64,000 bases of DNA from Rhodalgimonas zhirmunskyi (lineage in GTDB: Bacteria > Pseudomonadota > Alphaproteobacteria > Rhodobacterales > Rhodobacteraceae): positions 1,302,001 to 1,366,000 of the forward strand of contig JANFFA010000001.1 in NCBI GenBank assembly GCA_030848925.1, read 5' to 3'. Below are positions 23,488 through 30,605 of this stretch, piece by piece. A program made the translations under genes and the position numbers. Positions within the stretch are counted from its first letter, which is position 1; every line of letters starts with the position of its first letter. A model generated the notes under the pieces. That model searched no databases. It was not told the DNA's origin and was given only the letters and a program-made list of their open reading frames with translations.

Positions 23488-23904
23488 TCAGTCCGGGATC
23501 ACCGCCGTCGCGTCGATCTCCACCAGCCACTCGGGCCGCGCCAGCGCACTCACGACAAGGCCCGTCGATACCGGATGCACCCCGCGAATATACTCGCCCA
23601 TCACCCGATAGACCGCCTCGCGGTGGCGCACGTCGGTGATATAGACCACCACCTTGACCAGATGCTCCATCGTGCCGCCCGCTTCCTCAATCAGCTGGCG
23701 AATGTTCTGCATCACCTTGTGGGTCTGCTCTGTCGGATCATGGCTGTCGATGTTCACTGCATCGTCAAGGTTCTGCGGGCATTGCCCTCGCATCCAGACC
23801 GTGCGCCCGCCGCGCGTGACCACCGCTTGGGCCAGATCGTTGTCGAGGCTCTGTTCGGGATAGGTTTCCTTCGTGTTGAAGGGCCGAATTCTCTCATGTG
23901 CCAT
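23488..23904 (-). CDS. RidA/YjgF/UK114 family deaminase-like protein
   Basis: 138 residues, the usual RidA size. Family features: GQCPQNLDDAVNIDSHDPTEQTHKVMQNIRQLIEEAGGTMEHLVKVVVYITD and the C-terminal STGLVVSALARPEWLVEIDATAVIPD, with the substrate-carboxylate-binding Arg in ALARPEWLVEI. RidA hydrolyses reactive enamine/imine intermediates to ketoacids and ammonia; subfamily members in catabolic clusters act on specific pathway imines. Its place between an oxygenase/reductase pair and a deacylase suggests such a pathway role. AGGAGG precedes the ATG by 7 bases. Confidence 0.9.
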   Translation of the reverse strand: MAHERIRPFNTKETYPEQSLDNDLAQAVVTRGGRTVWMRGQCPQNLDDAVNIDSHDPTEQTHKVMQNIRQLIEEAGGTMEHLVKVVVYITDVRHREAVYRVMGEYIRGVHPVSTGLVVSALARPEWLVEIDATAVIPD

Positions 23905-23943
23905 GTCGCGCCTCCTGCGTGGGGCGAGGGTCGCCTCGCCGCG

Positions 23944-25101
23944 TTAATGATGCAAATCGAAAAAGTCCCGACAGAACCAGATGAACCGCTCCACCGCCGG
24001 CGTCAGGGTCGCCCCCTTGCGCGTGGCCAGCATCACCCGCGCGGGCTGCGCCCCGCCCGTCAGGGGCCGCGTCACCAGAAGCGAGCCATCGTAAGCCATG
24101 GTCGAGGCCGGTCGCGTCGCCATCAGCGCAAAGCCAAGCCCCTGCCCGACCAGCCCGCGCACCATTTCAAGGTTGGACGAGCGGAACGCCACCTGCGGCT
24201 CCACCCCCGCATCGTGCAACAGGCCAGTGAAATAATCGCTCGACGGCGGCCGCCCAAGCAGGACCATCGCGTGCCCAGCAAGGTCTTCGGGCGCAAGCGC
24301 AGCCTTCTCGGCCAGCGGATGATCCTGCGCCAACAGGACATAGGGCTGCAACTCGGTCAGCGGCATCAGGTCAAGACCATCCACCGCGCCCGGATCATAG
24401 ACCAGCGCCACATCGGCCTCGCCCGCCATCACCGCCTGCGTGATCCGGCCCTGATCGCCCTCGATAAGATCCACCCGCAACCCCGGTTCGGCATCGGTCA
24501 TCCGCCGGATCATGTCGGGCAACAGGATCGGCCCGAAGGCATGAAACGCTGCCACGCTCAACACCCGGCCCTCGGCCTCTTTCCCGGCCGCGACGCTCAC
24601 CGGTGCTTCGATCCGCGCCGCCGTGCCATAGCCGCGCCGCGCGTAGATCAGCGGTGAGCCACCTTCGGCGATAAACACATCATCGACCTCACCAAAGAAC
24701 ACGTAATGCGTGCCCACCCGGTCGGCCGACATCACGTGACAATCGAACCCCACCAGCGGATCACGCACCCTTGGCGCCCCCGACGGCATGTCGACCCACT
24801 CACAACAATCGAACTTGTCGTCGAGCTGGTCCTTGAACCGGCCCGCGAAGGTATCGCTGATATAGGCCTGATCGTCTTTCAGGATATTGAGCGCAAACAC
24901 CCCGTTCTCGATGATTTGCTGCGCCACGCTGCTCTGGTGGTTGACACAGATCAGCAGCGTCGGCCTTGGCGTGTCGGCACTGACCGACGACATCGCCGAA
25001 ACCGTCACTCCGCCGCGCCCCGACGCGCCATTGGTCGTCACCACGTTCACGGTAGCCGCCGTGCGCGCCATTCCGGCGAGAAACTGTTCGCGCAACGGCA
25101 T
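23944..25101 (-). CDS. Flavin reductase fused to a LysR-type effector-binding domain
   Basis: 385 residues from the ATG at 25101 (GGAG 8 bases upstream); a GTG three codons earlier overlaps the Rieske stop as GTGA and is the alternative. Residues about 5-160 are a short-chain flavin reductase domain (HpaC/RutF-like: GGVTVSAMSSVSADTPRPTLLICVN, VFALNILKDDQ, GSPLIYARRGYG). Residues about 178-380 are a LysR substrate-binding domain (GPILLPDMIRRMTDAEPGLRVDLIEGDQGRI, EADVALVYDPG, GLGFALMATRP). There is no helix-turn-helix. The frame is continuous with no sign of a join artefact. It probably supplies reduced flavin or electrons to a neighbouring oxygenase, possibly controlled by ligand binding; that control is inference. 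Confidence 0.85.
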   Translation of the reverse strand: MPLREQFLAGMARTAATVNVVTTNGASGRGGVTVSAMSSVSADTPRPTLLICVNHQSSVAQQIIENGVFALNILKDDQAYISDTFAGRFKDQLDDKFDCCEWVDMPSGAPRVRDPLVGFDCHVMSADRVGTHYVFFGEVDDVFIAEGGSPLIYARRGYGTAARIEAPVSVAAGKEAEGRVLSVAAFHAFGPILLPDMIRRMTDAEPGLRVDLIEGDQGRITQAVMAGEADVALVYDPGAVDGLDLMPLTELQPYVLLAQDHPLAEKAALAPEDLAGHAMVLLGRPPSSDYFTGLLHDAGVEPQVAFRSSNLEMVRGLVGQGLGFALMATRPASTMAYDGSLLVTRPLTGGAQPARVMLATRKGATLTPAVERFIWFCRDFFDLHH

Positions 25102-25106
25102 CCGGG

Positions 25107-26234
25107 TCACTCCGTCGGCATCCGCGCCGCAATCCAGCGTGCGAATTCGTAATTCGGTCGTTCCAGATGCGACAGCGCGCCGGGCACGGCATTGCGCGCC
25201 TGCATGCCCTTCCACACCCGCTCGGTGCAGCCGCGATCCTCGTCGTTCACCGCATCCAGAAGCCCCTTCAGCGTCTCGAAATGCTGCGGCGCCTCGGCGT
25301 CGCGCGCGAAATCCGGGTGTAGCCCCCCACCGTAAAGGATCTTCACGTGGCCCGGCCCGTCCGGCGTCAGGCAGAGATACCAGAAATAGCCGGGCGTCAG
25401 CGTGATCAGCAGGCTCGGGTAAATCGCCAAAAGCCATGTGCGATTGCGCTCGTCGCCCTGAAGTTCGGTATTGTCCTTGTGGGCGATCGACAGCGCGATG
25501 CTGTCATCCTTCTGGATGTGGTGAAAATTGAACCCCGCGAACCCCTCGGGACAGGTCATCTGGCGCAAATCGACCGCCCCACCGATCGTGCCGCCATGGC
25601 ACATCGGCAGGTGATAACTCTCCATGAAATTCTCGGCCAGAATCTTCCAGTTGGTGTTCCAGTGATGCTCTTCCCGGAAGGTCTCGACATAATCCTCCAT
25701 CCGCAGATAGCCCACCAGATCGTCGACCTCGGCCAGCCCCTCGCCCGGCTCCGGCAGGTCCGGGTCCAGCGTCACCATGATCCAGCCCTTCCAGTCGGCG
25801 CAACGGATCTGCGGCAGGCCCATCGCCTCCTTGCAAAAGCTCTGGTTCATATCCATCGCCGGCGCCCCGCGCAAACTGCCATCGAGGTTATAGGTCCAGG
25901 CGTGATAGGGGCAAGTAATCGCGCGCACGTGGCCGCGCCCTTCCAGCAGGATCGACATCCGGTGCCGACAGACATTCGACATCGCGCGCAACCCACCATC
26001 TCGATCCCGCAGTACGATCACCGGTTCGCCGGCAATCTCCATCGTCAGGTAATCCCCCGGCTCCTTCAGGGCATCCGCCCGCCCCGCGCACAGCCAGCTC
26101 TTGGCAAACACATGCTCCTGCTCCAGCGCCAGAAAATCCTCGCTGGTATAGACTGAAACAGGCATGGCTCGCGCCGCCTCGAACGGCACCGCCACATTGG
26201 CCTTCAACTCAGCGGCCGGATCGTGAATGTTCAT
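25107..26234 (-). CDS. Rieske non-haem iron oxygenase, alpha subunit
   Basis: 375 residues. The Rieske [2Fe-2S] motif is clear: Cys89/His91 in CRHRM and Cys108/His111 in CPYHAW. The mononuclear iron site is ENFMESYHLPMCHGG (His208, His213), with a later acidic ligand probably in DAVNDEDRG. The overall look is of the GbcA/CntA-like group acting on quaternary amines such as glycine betaine, carnitine or stachydrine, rather than aromatic rings, but the substrate is not proven. No separate ferredoxin reductase is adjacent; the fused reductase gene directly downstream and the flavoprotein upstream are the only candidate partners. Confidence 0.9.
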   Translation of the reverse strand: MNIHDPAAELKANVAVPFEAARAMPVSVYTSEDFLALEQEHVFAKSWLCAGRADALKEPGDYLTMEIAGEPVIVLRDRDGGLRAMSNVCRHRMSILLEGRGHVRAITCPYHAWTYNLDGSLRGAPAMDMNQSFCKEAMGLPQIRCADWKGWIMVTLDPDLPEPGEGLAEVDDLVGYLRMEDYVETFREEHHWNTNWKILAENFMESYHLPMCHGGTIGGAVDLRQMTCPEGFAGFNFHHIQKDDSIALSIAHKDNTELQGDERNRTWLLAIYPSLLITLTPGYFWYLCLTPDGPGHVKILYGGGLHPDFARDAEAPQHFETLKGLLDAVNDEDRGCTERVWKGMQARNAVPGALSHLERPNYEFARWIAARMPTE

Positions 26235-26245
26235 CGCCTATCTCC

Positions 26246-26287
26246 CTGAAATCGCTGCCCCGAAATCGCAGCTCCGAAATCTCTGCA
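26246..26287. repeat. 14-bp tandem repeat upstream of the Rieske gene
   Basis: Three consecutive imperfect units: CTGAAATCGCTGCC, CCGAAATCGCAGCT, CCGAAATCTCTGCA. They lie just upstream of the Rieske gene start, in its probable leader or promoter region. Confidence 0.6.
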
Positions 26288-26363
26288 CCGGCGTAGCCTC
26301 GAATTGGCCCTCGCGCGCAACCAACGTCAAGCCTTTCCCGCGTGCCCGCATCACCCACCGGCA

Positions 26364-27626
26364 TCACCTACCGGTATCACCGCCCTCACCCGGCCCGCGA
26401 TAGGCCGCATAGCTGCGTTGAATGCCAATCTGGTCGGCGATGAACTTCGCATCGTGCCACACCCCCCAGATGAACGAGGATCCCCGCCGCGAAAGCCACG
26501 GCAGCCCAAGGAAATACACCCCGGCCTCGGGCGACACGCCACGCTGGTGCACCGGCTCGCCGCGCGCATCAAACGCATCCACCTCAAGCCAGCCATAATC
26601 CCGCTTGAACCCGGTGGCCCAGATCACCGTGCGCACCCCCTCGGCCTCAAGGTCGATCGACAGCACCGGATCGCGCAGGCACGCGGGGTCCGCGCCCATC
26701 TCGCGCGCCTCTGGCTCTTCGGGCAGGGTCAGAGCGTGGCGCGTGATATAGGCATCCGCCGCATCCAGCACCGATAGGTAATTCGCATCGCCACCGGCGA
26801 TATTGTCGGCCAGATCGGGGGCAAACCGCACCACGCTGCCTTCGCCTGCCTCGGTCCGCCCGACAAGCGTCATCATAGCGCCCAGCTTGCGAAAATCCAC
26901 CGTCTCGCCGCCATGTGCGCCGCTCACCGCGATGGTCACATGCTCTGCGCCCTTGGGCGGTGCCGCCATGTCCCACAGGCCCAGAACCCCCAGCCACCAG
27001 ACGAAATCACGGCCCCGATAGCTGCGCGGCGGCCGGTCATGCGGACCCACCGACAGGAACACCTTGCGCCCCGCCTCGGCCAGCTCCTGCGCGATCTGCG
27101 CCCCGGACGATCCCGCCCCAACCACCAGCACCGCCCCCTCGGGCAGCGCGCCGGGATTGCGATACCCTACCGAATGCATCTGCGTCAGGCCCGCGCGCTC
27201 GGGGATCACCGGCGGGATCACGGGCACCTGAAACGGTCCCGTCGCCGCGACGATCCGCTCGGCGGCAATCTCGCCCTCGCTGGTCTGGGCGACAAACCCG
27301 CCGCCCTCGGCCCTCTGCACCCGGCTCACCTCGACACCACAGCGCACCGGCAGGGCGAACTTGGCCACGTAGTCCTCAAAGTAAGAAGCCACCCGCTCCT
27401 TACCCGGAAACCCATCCGGGTCTTCGCCCTCGAACTCAAGTTCGGGAAACCGGTCATGCCAGGCCGGGCCGTTCATCACCAGATTGTCCCACCGCTCCGA
27501 GCGCCAGCGCTCGGCGATCCGGCCCCGCTCCAGCACCAGATGCGGCACACCCATCCGGCTCAGATGCCCGCTCATGGCCAGCCCGGCCTGCCCGCCCCCT
27601 ACGATCAGCGTATCCGTGCGTTCCAT
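26364..27626 (-). CDS. FAD-dependent monooxygenase/oxidoreductase (CzcO/FMO-like)
   Basis: 420 residues. An N-terminal FAD-binding Rossmann motif (DTLIVGGGQAGLAMSGHL), a second nucleotide motif (VLVVGAGSSGAQIAQEL) and the ATG-type motif (IVAATGPFQVP, later VIWATGFKRDY) define a flavoprotein of the CzcO / flavin-containing monooxygenase type. The usual target chemistry is N- or S-oxygenation or Baeyer-Villiger oxidation using NADPH. The C-terminal GLPWLSRRGSSFIWGVWHDAKFIADQI is typical of this group. It is the first gene of the minus-strand catabolic run, 130 bases before the Rieske gene. Substrate unknown. Confidence 0.85.
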   Translation of the reverse strand: MERTDTLIVGGGQAGLAMSGHLSRMGVPHLVLERGRIAERWRSERWDNLVMNGPAWHDRFPELEFEGEDPDGFPGKERVASYFEDYVAKFALPVRCGVEVSRVQRAEGGGFVAQTSEGEIAAERIVAATGPFQVPVIPPVIPERAGLTQMHSVGYRNPGALPEGAVLVVGAGSSGAQIAQELAEAGRKVFLSVGPHDRPPRSYRGRDFVWWLGVLGLWDMAAPPKGAEHVTIAVSGAHGGETVDFRKLGAMMTLVGRTEAGEGSVVRFAPDLADNIAGGDANYLSVLDAADAYITRHALTLPEEPEAREMGADPACLRDPVLSIDLEAEGVRTVIWATGFKRDYGWLEVDAFDARGEPVHQRGVSPEAGVYFLGLPWLSRRGSSFIWGVWHDAKFIADQIGIQRSYAAYRGPGEGGDTGR

Positions 27627-27710
27627 CGCTCATGCCCCCACACTGCGTCTTCGCGCGCAGACTGCCGCCTCCTCGCCGCAGAGAAAAGCGAAAACACGCA
27701 CAGCCGCGCC

Positions 27711-28253
27711 TCACCCTTCGGGCGCGAACAAATATTCAGCCAACAGATCATACCGCGCCCCACCCGGCCCCAACTCGGATCGATATAGCCCGATCCCTGC
27801 TGCCTGACCCTCGAATGACCCACAAACGCCCAGCCGTCCCGCCAACACCAGTTCGTCCTGCGCACTCAACCCTTGCCGCGAAAACCGCGCCAGCGTCACA
27901 TGCGGATGAAACCGCTCTCGCCTCAAGGCGATCCCCGCCGCCTCACAGGCCCGCCTGACCGCGCTTCGCGCCGCTGTAAGGCGCGGCTCCGCCTCCACAT
28001 CCGCGAACACCAGCCCCGGCTTGCGCCCGCCGAACACATCCAGTCCCCGCACCCGCATCTGCGGCGCCGCCAGCCGCAACGCCTCCAGCCGCTCATGCAA
28101 CTCGGCCAACACCCCGTCCGGCTGATCCCCGAGGAACGCCAGCGTCAGGTGCAGGTCGTCCTCCAGCACATGCCGCCCCGGCATCCCTCCCTGAAGCGCA
28201 ACCAACGCCTGCCGCATCCCTTCGGGCAGGATCAACGCCACGAACGCCCGCAT
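27711..28253 (-). CDS. thpR: RNA 2',3'-cyclic phosphodiesterase
   Basis: 180 residues of the 2H phosphoesterase superfamily (LigT/ThpR). Both catalytic HxTx motifs are present: HLTL near residue 35 and HVTL near residue 118, with the N-terminal RAFVALILPEG typical of ThpR. The enzyme opens 2',3'-cyclic phosphate RNA ends to 2'-phosphates and can ligate tRNA halves in vitro. AAGGGGG precedes the ATG, directly after a family A hairpin repeat. It lies 84 bases upstream of the flavoprotein gene on the same strand; a functional link is not evident. Confidence 0.9.
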   Translation of the reverse strand: MRAFVALILPEGMRQALVALQGGMPGRHVLEDDLHLTLAFLGDQPDGVLAELHERLEALRLAAPQMRVRGLDVFGGRKPGLVFADVEAEPRLTAARSAVRRACEAAGIALRRERFHPHVTLARFSRQGLSAQDELVLAGRLGVCGSFEGQAAGIGLYRSELGPGGARYDLLAEYLFAPEG

Positions 28254-28266
28254 TACCGCCCCCTTG

Positions 28267-28318
28267 CTTCACTTGACCAAAAATATCCTGCGGGGGTGTG
28301 GGGGTGCAAAACCCCCAC
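28267..28318 (+). repeat. Intergenic hairpin repeat, family A, copy 3
   Basis: CTTCACTTGACC (28267-28278), AAAAATATCC, a G-run, then GTGGGGG..CCCCCAC hairpin with a TGCAAAA loop. It matches copy 2 over essentially its whole length. Lies between the unknown gene at 28345 and thpR. Confidence 0.8.
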
Positions 28319-28344
28319 TCCGACAGGGGCCGGGCGCATTGGCC

Positions 28345-28968
28345 TCAGCCCCCCAGACGCGCCGCCAGCCGCAAGCTCACCGCCGCCGCGTCGATTTCCG
28401 CCACCGGCATCACCGGATCATAGGCCGCCCTGATCACCCCCGCCACGTCGGGGCGCAACACGACCTGCCCCTCCGGCAACCGTGCCAAGGGCGAGCGCGC
28501 GGCAAAGGCCCCCTCGCCCCACAGCAAGATCACCTGCACCGCTTCAGAGAGCGCCAGGTCTTCCGCCGCCATCTTCGCCAGATCGCCCGACACCCGCAGG
28601 AACACGAACCCCGCCTTGATCGCACCGCTTTGTTCGAATCGGAACAGGCGATACTGGTGCGCGTCTTGCGCCTTCAGCCGCGCCACCGTCGCGTCCAACT
28701 CGGGCAACATCCGATCCAGCCCGTCTAGGTCCAGAAGCTCATCCCACTCGCGGAAAAAGAAAAACATCAGGTTCGAGCCAAGTTCCGGATCGGTCTCGGC
28801 CATCTTGTGCCCGGCTAGTGAAACCACCGCCTCCAGCGCGCCCTTGAAGATCGAAAGCGTCTTGTCATCGGCCCCGAACACCACCGGCACGATCGGCCGC
28901 GCCCAGCGCGCGAAAAGGAACGTGCCATCGGCACGGGTGAAAAGGGATTCGATCTCATCAGCGGTCAT
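28345..28968 (-). CDS. Conserved-looking hypothetical protein
   Basis: 207 residues, soluble, no signal peptide and no membrane segment. Recognisable stretches include LFARWARPIVPVVFGADDKT, ETDPELGSNLMFFFFREWDELLDL and GAIKAGFVFLRVSGDLAKMAAEDLALSEAVQVILLWGEGAF. I do not recognise the family. AGGAGG lies 6 bases before the ATG and codon use matches the surroundings, so it is very likely a real gene. It lies upstream of thpR on the same strand, separated by a family A hairpin, and is divergent from the iron-transport locus. Confidence 0.75.
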   Translation of the reverse strand: MTADEIESLFTRADGTFLFARWARPIVPVVFGADDKTLSIFKGALEAVVSLAGHKMAETDPELGSNLMFFFFREWDELLDLDGLDRMLPELDATVARLKAQDAHQYRLFRFEQSGAIKAGFVFLRVSGDLAKMAAEDLALSEAVQVILLWGEGAFAARSPLARLPEGQVVLRPDVAGVIRAAYDPVMPVAEIDAAAVSLRLAARLGG

Positions 28969-29131
28969 GCGGCCCTCCTGCTCACGCAGATGTCATGCCA
29001 AGCCCGCGCGCCAAGCGCAACACTCCACCTCGCGACCGTCCAAAACCCCAATGCGCTTTCCTTCAACGATTTGGCATGGTTCGTCGGGCAAGCTCACCTC
29101 GGCCCGCGACCGTCGGGCGCAGCCCGCCGGA

Positions 29132-29165
29132 TTGACAAGGCCCCACCCGAGTCATAAAGGTGACT
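29132..29165 (+). promoter_or_regulatory. Candidate promoter and dyad upstream of the FTR1 locus
   Basis: TTGACA at 29132-29137 is a perfect -35 hexamer; 17 bases later lies TAAAGG, a weak -10. Overlapping it is the inverted repeat AGTCA (29150-29154) N6 TGACT (29161-29165). A regulator binding the dyad would cover the -10. No exact Fur, Irr or RirA consensus was recognised. Confidence 0.4.
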
Positions 29166-29219
29166 TAAACAATCGGGAATAGAGAGGCCGCAGCCCGCTG
29201 CCGCCGGAAAGCCTGCACC

Positions 29220-29663
29220 ATGATCCGTCACCTCGACCAGTTCTCACGCCCATCCGCCCGCAAGGGACTCGTAACCGGGTTTGTCACCGCCCTGCTCGCG
29301 GCACTCTGGCTTGGCGCGGCACAGGCCGAAACCGCCCCGGGCGACGTCGACGCCACCGGCTTTACCGTCCCACTCGACCCGGATGCCGCCATCCCGACCT
29401 ATCTGGTCGAATTGAACGACGGCGCGCTTTTGCCCGAAACACTGATTGTTCCGGCCAAGACCCGCTTCCGGATTCAGGTGCGCAACATCGGCACCAAACC
29501 AAGCGAATTCGAAAGCAACCAGATGCGCCTCGAAGAGGTGCTGTTCATGGGCGCCGAGGCCACGATGATGGTCACCCCGCTCGATCCCGGCGAATATGAT
29601 TATTTCGACGAGTTCCAGCCCGGCGTCATGGGCAAGCTGACCGCGAAGGAGGCCGAACAATGA
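29220..29663 (+). CDS. Cupredoxin-domain periplasmic protein of the FTR1 locus
   Basis: 147 residues with an N-terminal export signal (hydrophobic segment GLVTGFVTALLAALWLGAAQA, cleavage after AQA). The mature part resembles the cupredoxin domain found in EfeO-type and P19-associated iron-uptake proteins: LPETLIVPAKTRFRIQVRNIGTKPSEFESNQMRLEEVLFMG and a C-terminal DPGEYDYFDEF. The classic His/Cys copper ligands are not evident; Met and acidic residues may bind metal instead. It overlaps the permease gene (stop within ATGATG), so it most likely feeds iron to that permease. Here the cupredoxin is separate from the imelysin domain, unlike fused EfeO. Confidence 0.82.
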   Translation: MIRHLDQFSRPSARKGLVTGFVTALLAALWLGAAQAETAPGDVDATGFTVPLDPDAAIPTYLVELNDGALLPETLIVPAKTRFRIQVRNIGTKPSEFESNQMRLEEVLFMGAEATMMVTPLDPGEYDYFDEFQPGVMGKLTAKEAEQ

Positions 29664-30523
29664 TGGGAAACGTGATTTTCATCGTCGCGCGCGAAAGCGT
29701 CGAGGCGCTGCTCGTGATCGGCATCCTCTGGGCGTGGATGGCCCATCGCCCCGATGCGCGCGCGGGCAAGACCTGGCTGATTGGCGGCATCGTTGCGGGC
29801 TTCGCGCTGGCGACGGCACTGGCGCTGGCGCTGGTCGGCGTCGCCACCTTCCTCGGCAATACCGCGCGCAGCTGGTTCGAAGTCGCCATGTTGGCCTTCG
29901 CGGCGGCCCTGATCGTGCAGATGGTCTTCTGGATGCGCAAGAACGGCCGCACCCTCAAGCGCGACATGGAAACCGGGCTTGATCAAAGCGTTGCCCGCGC
30001 CAACTGGTGGGGCGTCTTCGCCCTCGCCATGATCGCCATCGGGCGCGAAGGCTCGGAAACCGTCGTCTTCCTCTATGGCACCTTCCTGCAACTCAACACG
30101 GCAGGCGATTTCACCAGCTTCTTTGGCGCGGCCGCGATCGGCCTCGGCCTTGCTTTCGTGCTGTTCTGGGCGCTTCAGGTGGGCGCGCGCTTCGTGTCGT
30201 GGAAATGGTTCTTCCGGATCACCGAATGGATGCTCCTGTTCCTCGGCTCGGCGCTGTTTCTCACCGCGATGGGCAAACTCCTGAACAAGCACCTCGCCGC
30301 CTACGATCTACCCGGCTGGATCTATTCCACCGTCTGGGACACCACTTCGATCCTGTCTGACAGCTCCATGCTGGGCAGCTTGCTGGCAACGCTTGCGGCC
30401 TACCGCTCACAGCCCATCGGCTGGGACGTGCTGATGCTCGCCCTCTACTGGGGCACCGTCGCCTTGCTGTTCGTCTGGCAGGGCCGCCAAAGCGCCGCGC
30501 GCCCGGTCACCACCACGGCCTGA
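29660..30523 (+). CDS. FTR1-family high-affinity iron permease (EfeU-like)
   Basis: 287 residues with about seven membrane segments. The two hallmark iron-binding RExxE motifs of the FTR1 family are present: RESVE (11-15) and REGSE (129-133). FTR1/EfeU imports iron coupled to Fe(II) oxidation by a partner. GGAGG lies ahead of tandem ATG codons at 29660 and 29663, overlapping the cupredoxin stop. No EfeB-type peroxidase or multicopper oxidase lies nearby, so the oxidising partner may be one of the haem proteins further down the locus; that is inference. Confidence 0.93.
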   Translation: MMGNVIFIVARESVEALLVIGILWAWMAHRPDARAGKTWLIGGIVAGFALATALALALVGVATFLGNTARSWFEVAMLAFAAALIVQMVFWMRKNGRTLKRDMETGLDQSVARANWWGVFALAMIAIGREGSETVVFLYGTFLQLNTAGDFTSFFGAAAIGLGLAFVLFWALQVGARFVSWKWFFRITEWMLLFLGSALFLTAMGKLLNKHLAAYDLPGWIYSTVWDTTSILSDSSMLGSLLATLAAYRSQPIGWDVLMLALYWGTVALLFVWQGRQSAARPVTTTA

Positions 30524-30605
30524 CGCGCCTCTTCACCCCCCTCGTCGCGGCCAGCCATCGCCACCCGCGCGACCAAAGCAAACCGACAAAAGGGACCAAC
30601 CCACC

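Noticed and set aside
23249-23530. Minus-strand frame bridging RidA and DUF1028 genes
   Set aside because: Crosses a non-coding hairpin repeat and lacks any motif; both real genes are clear in other frames.
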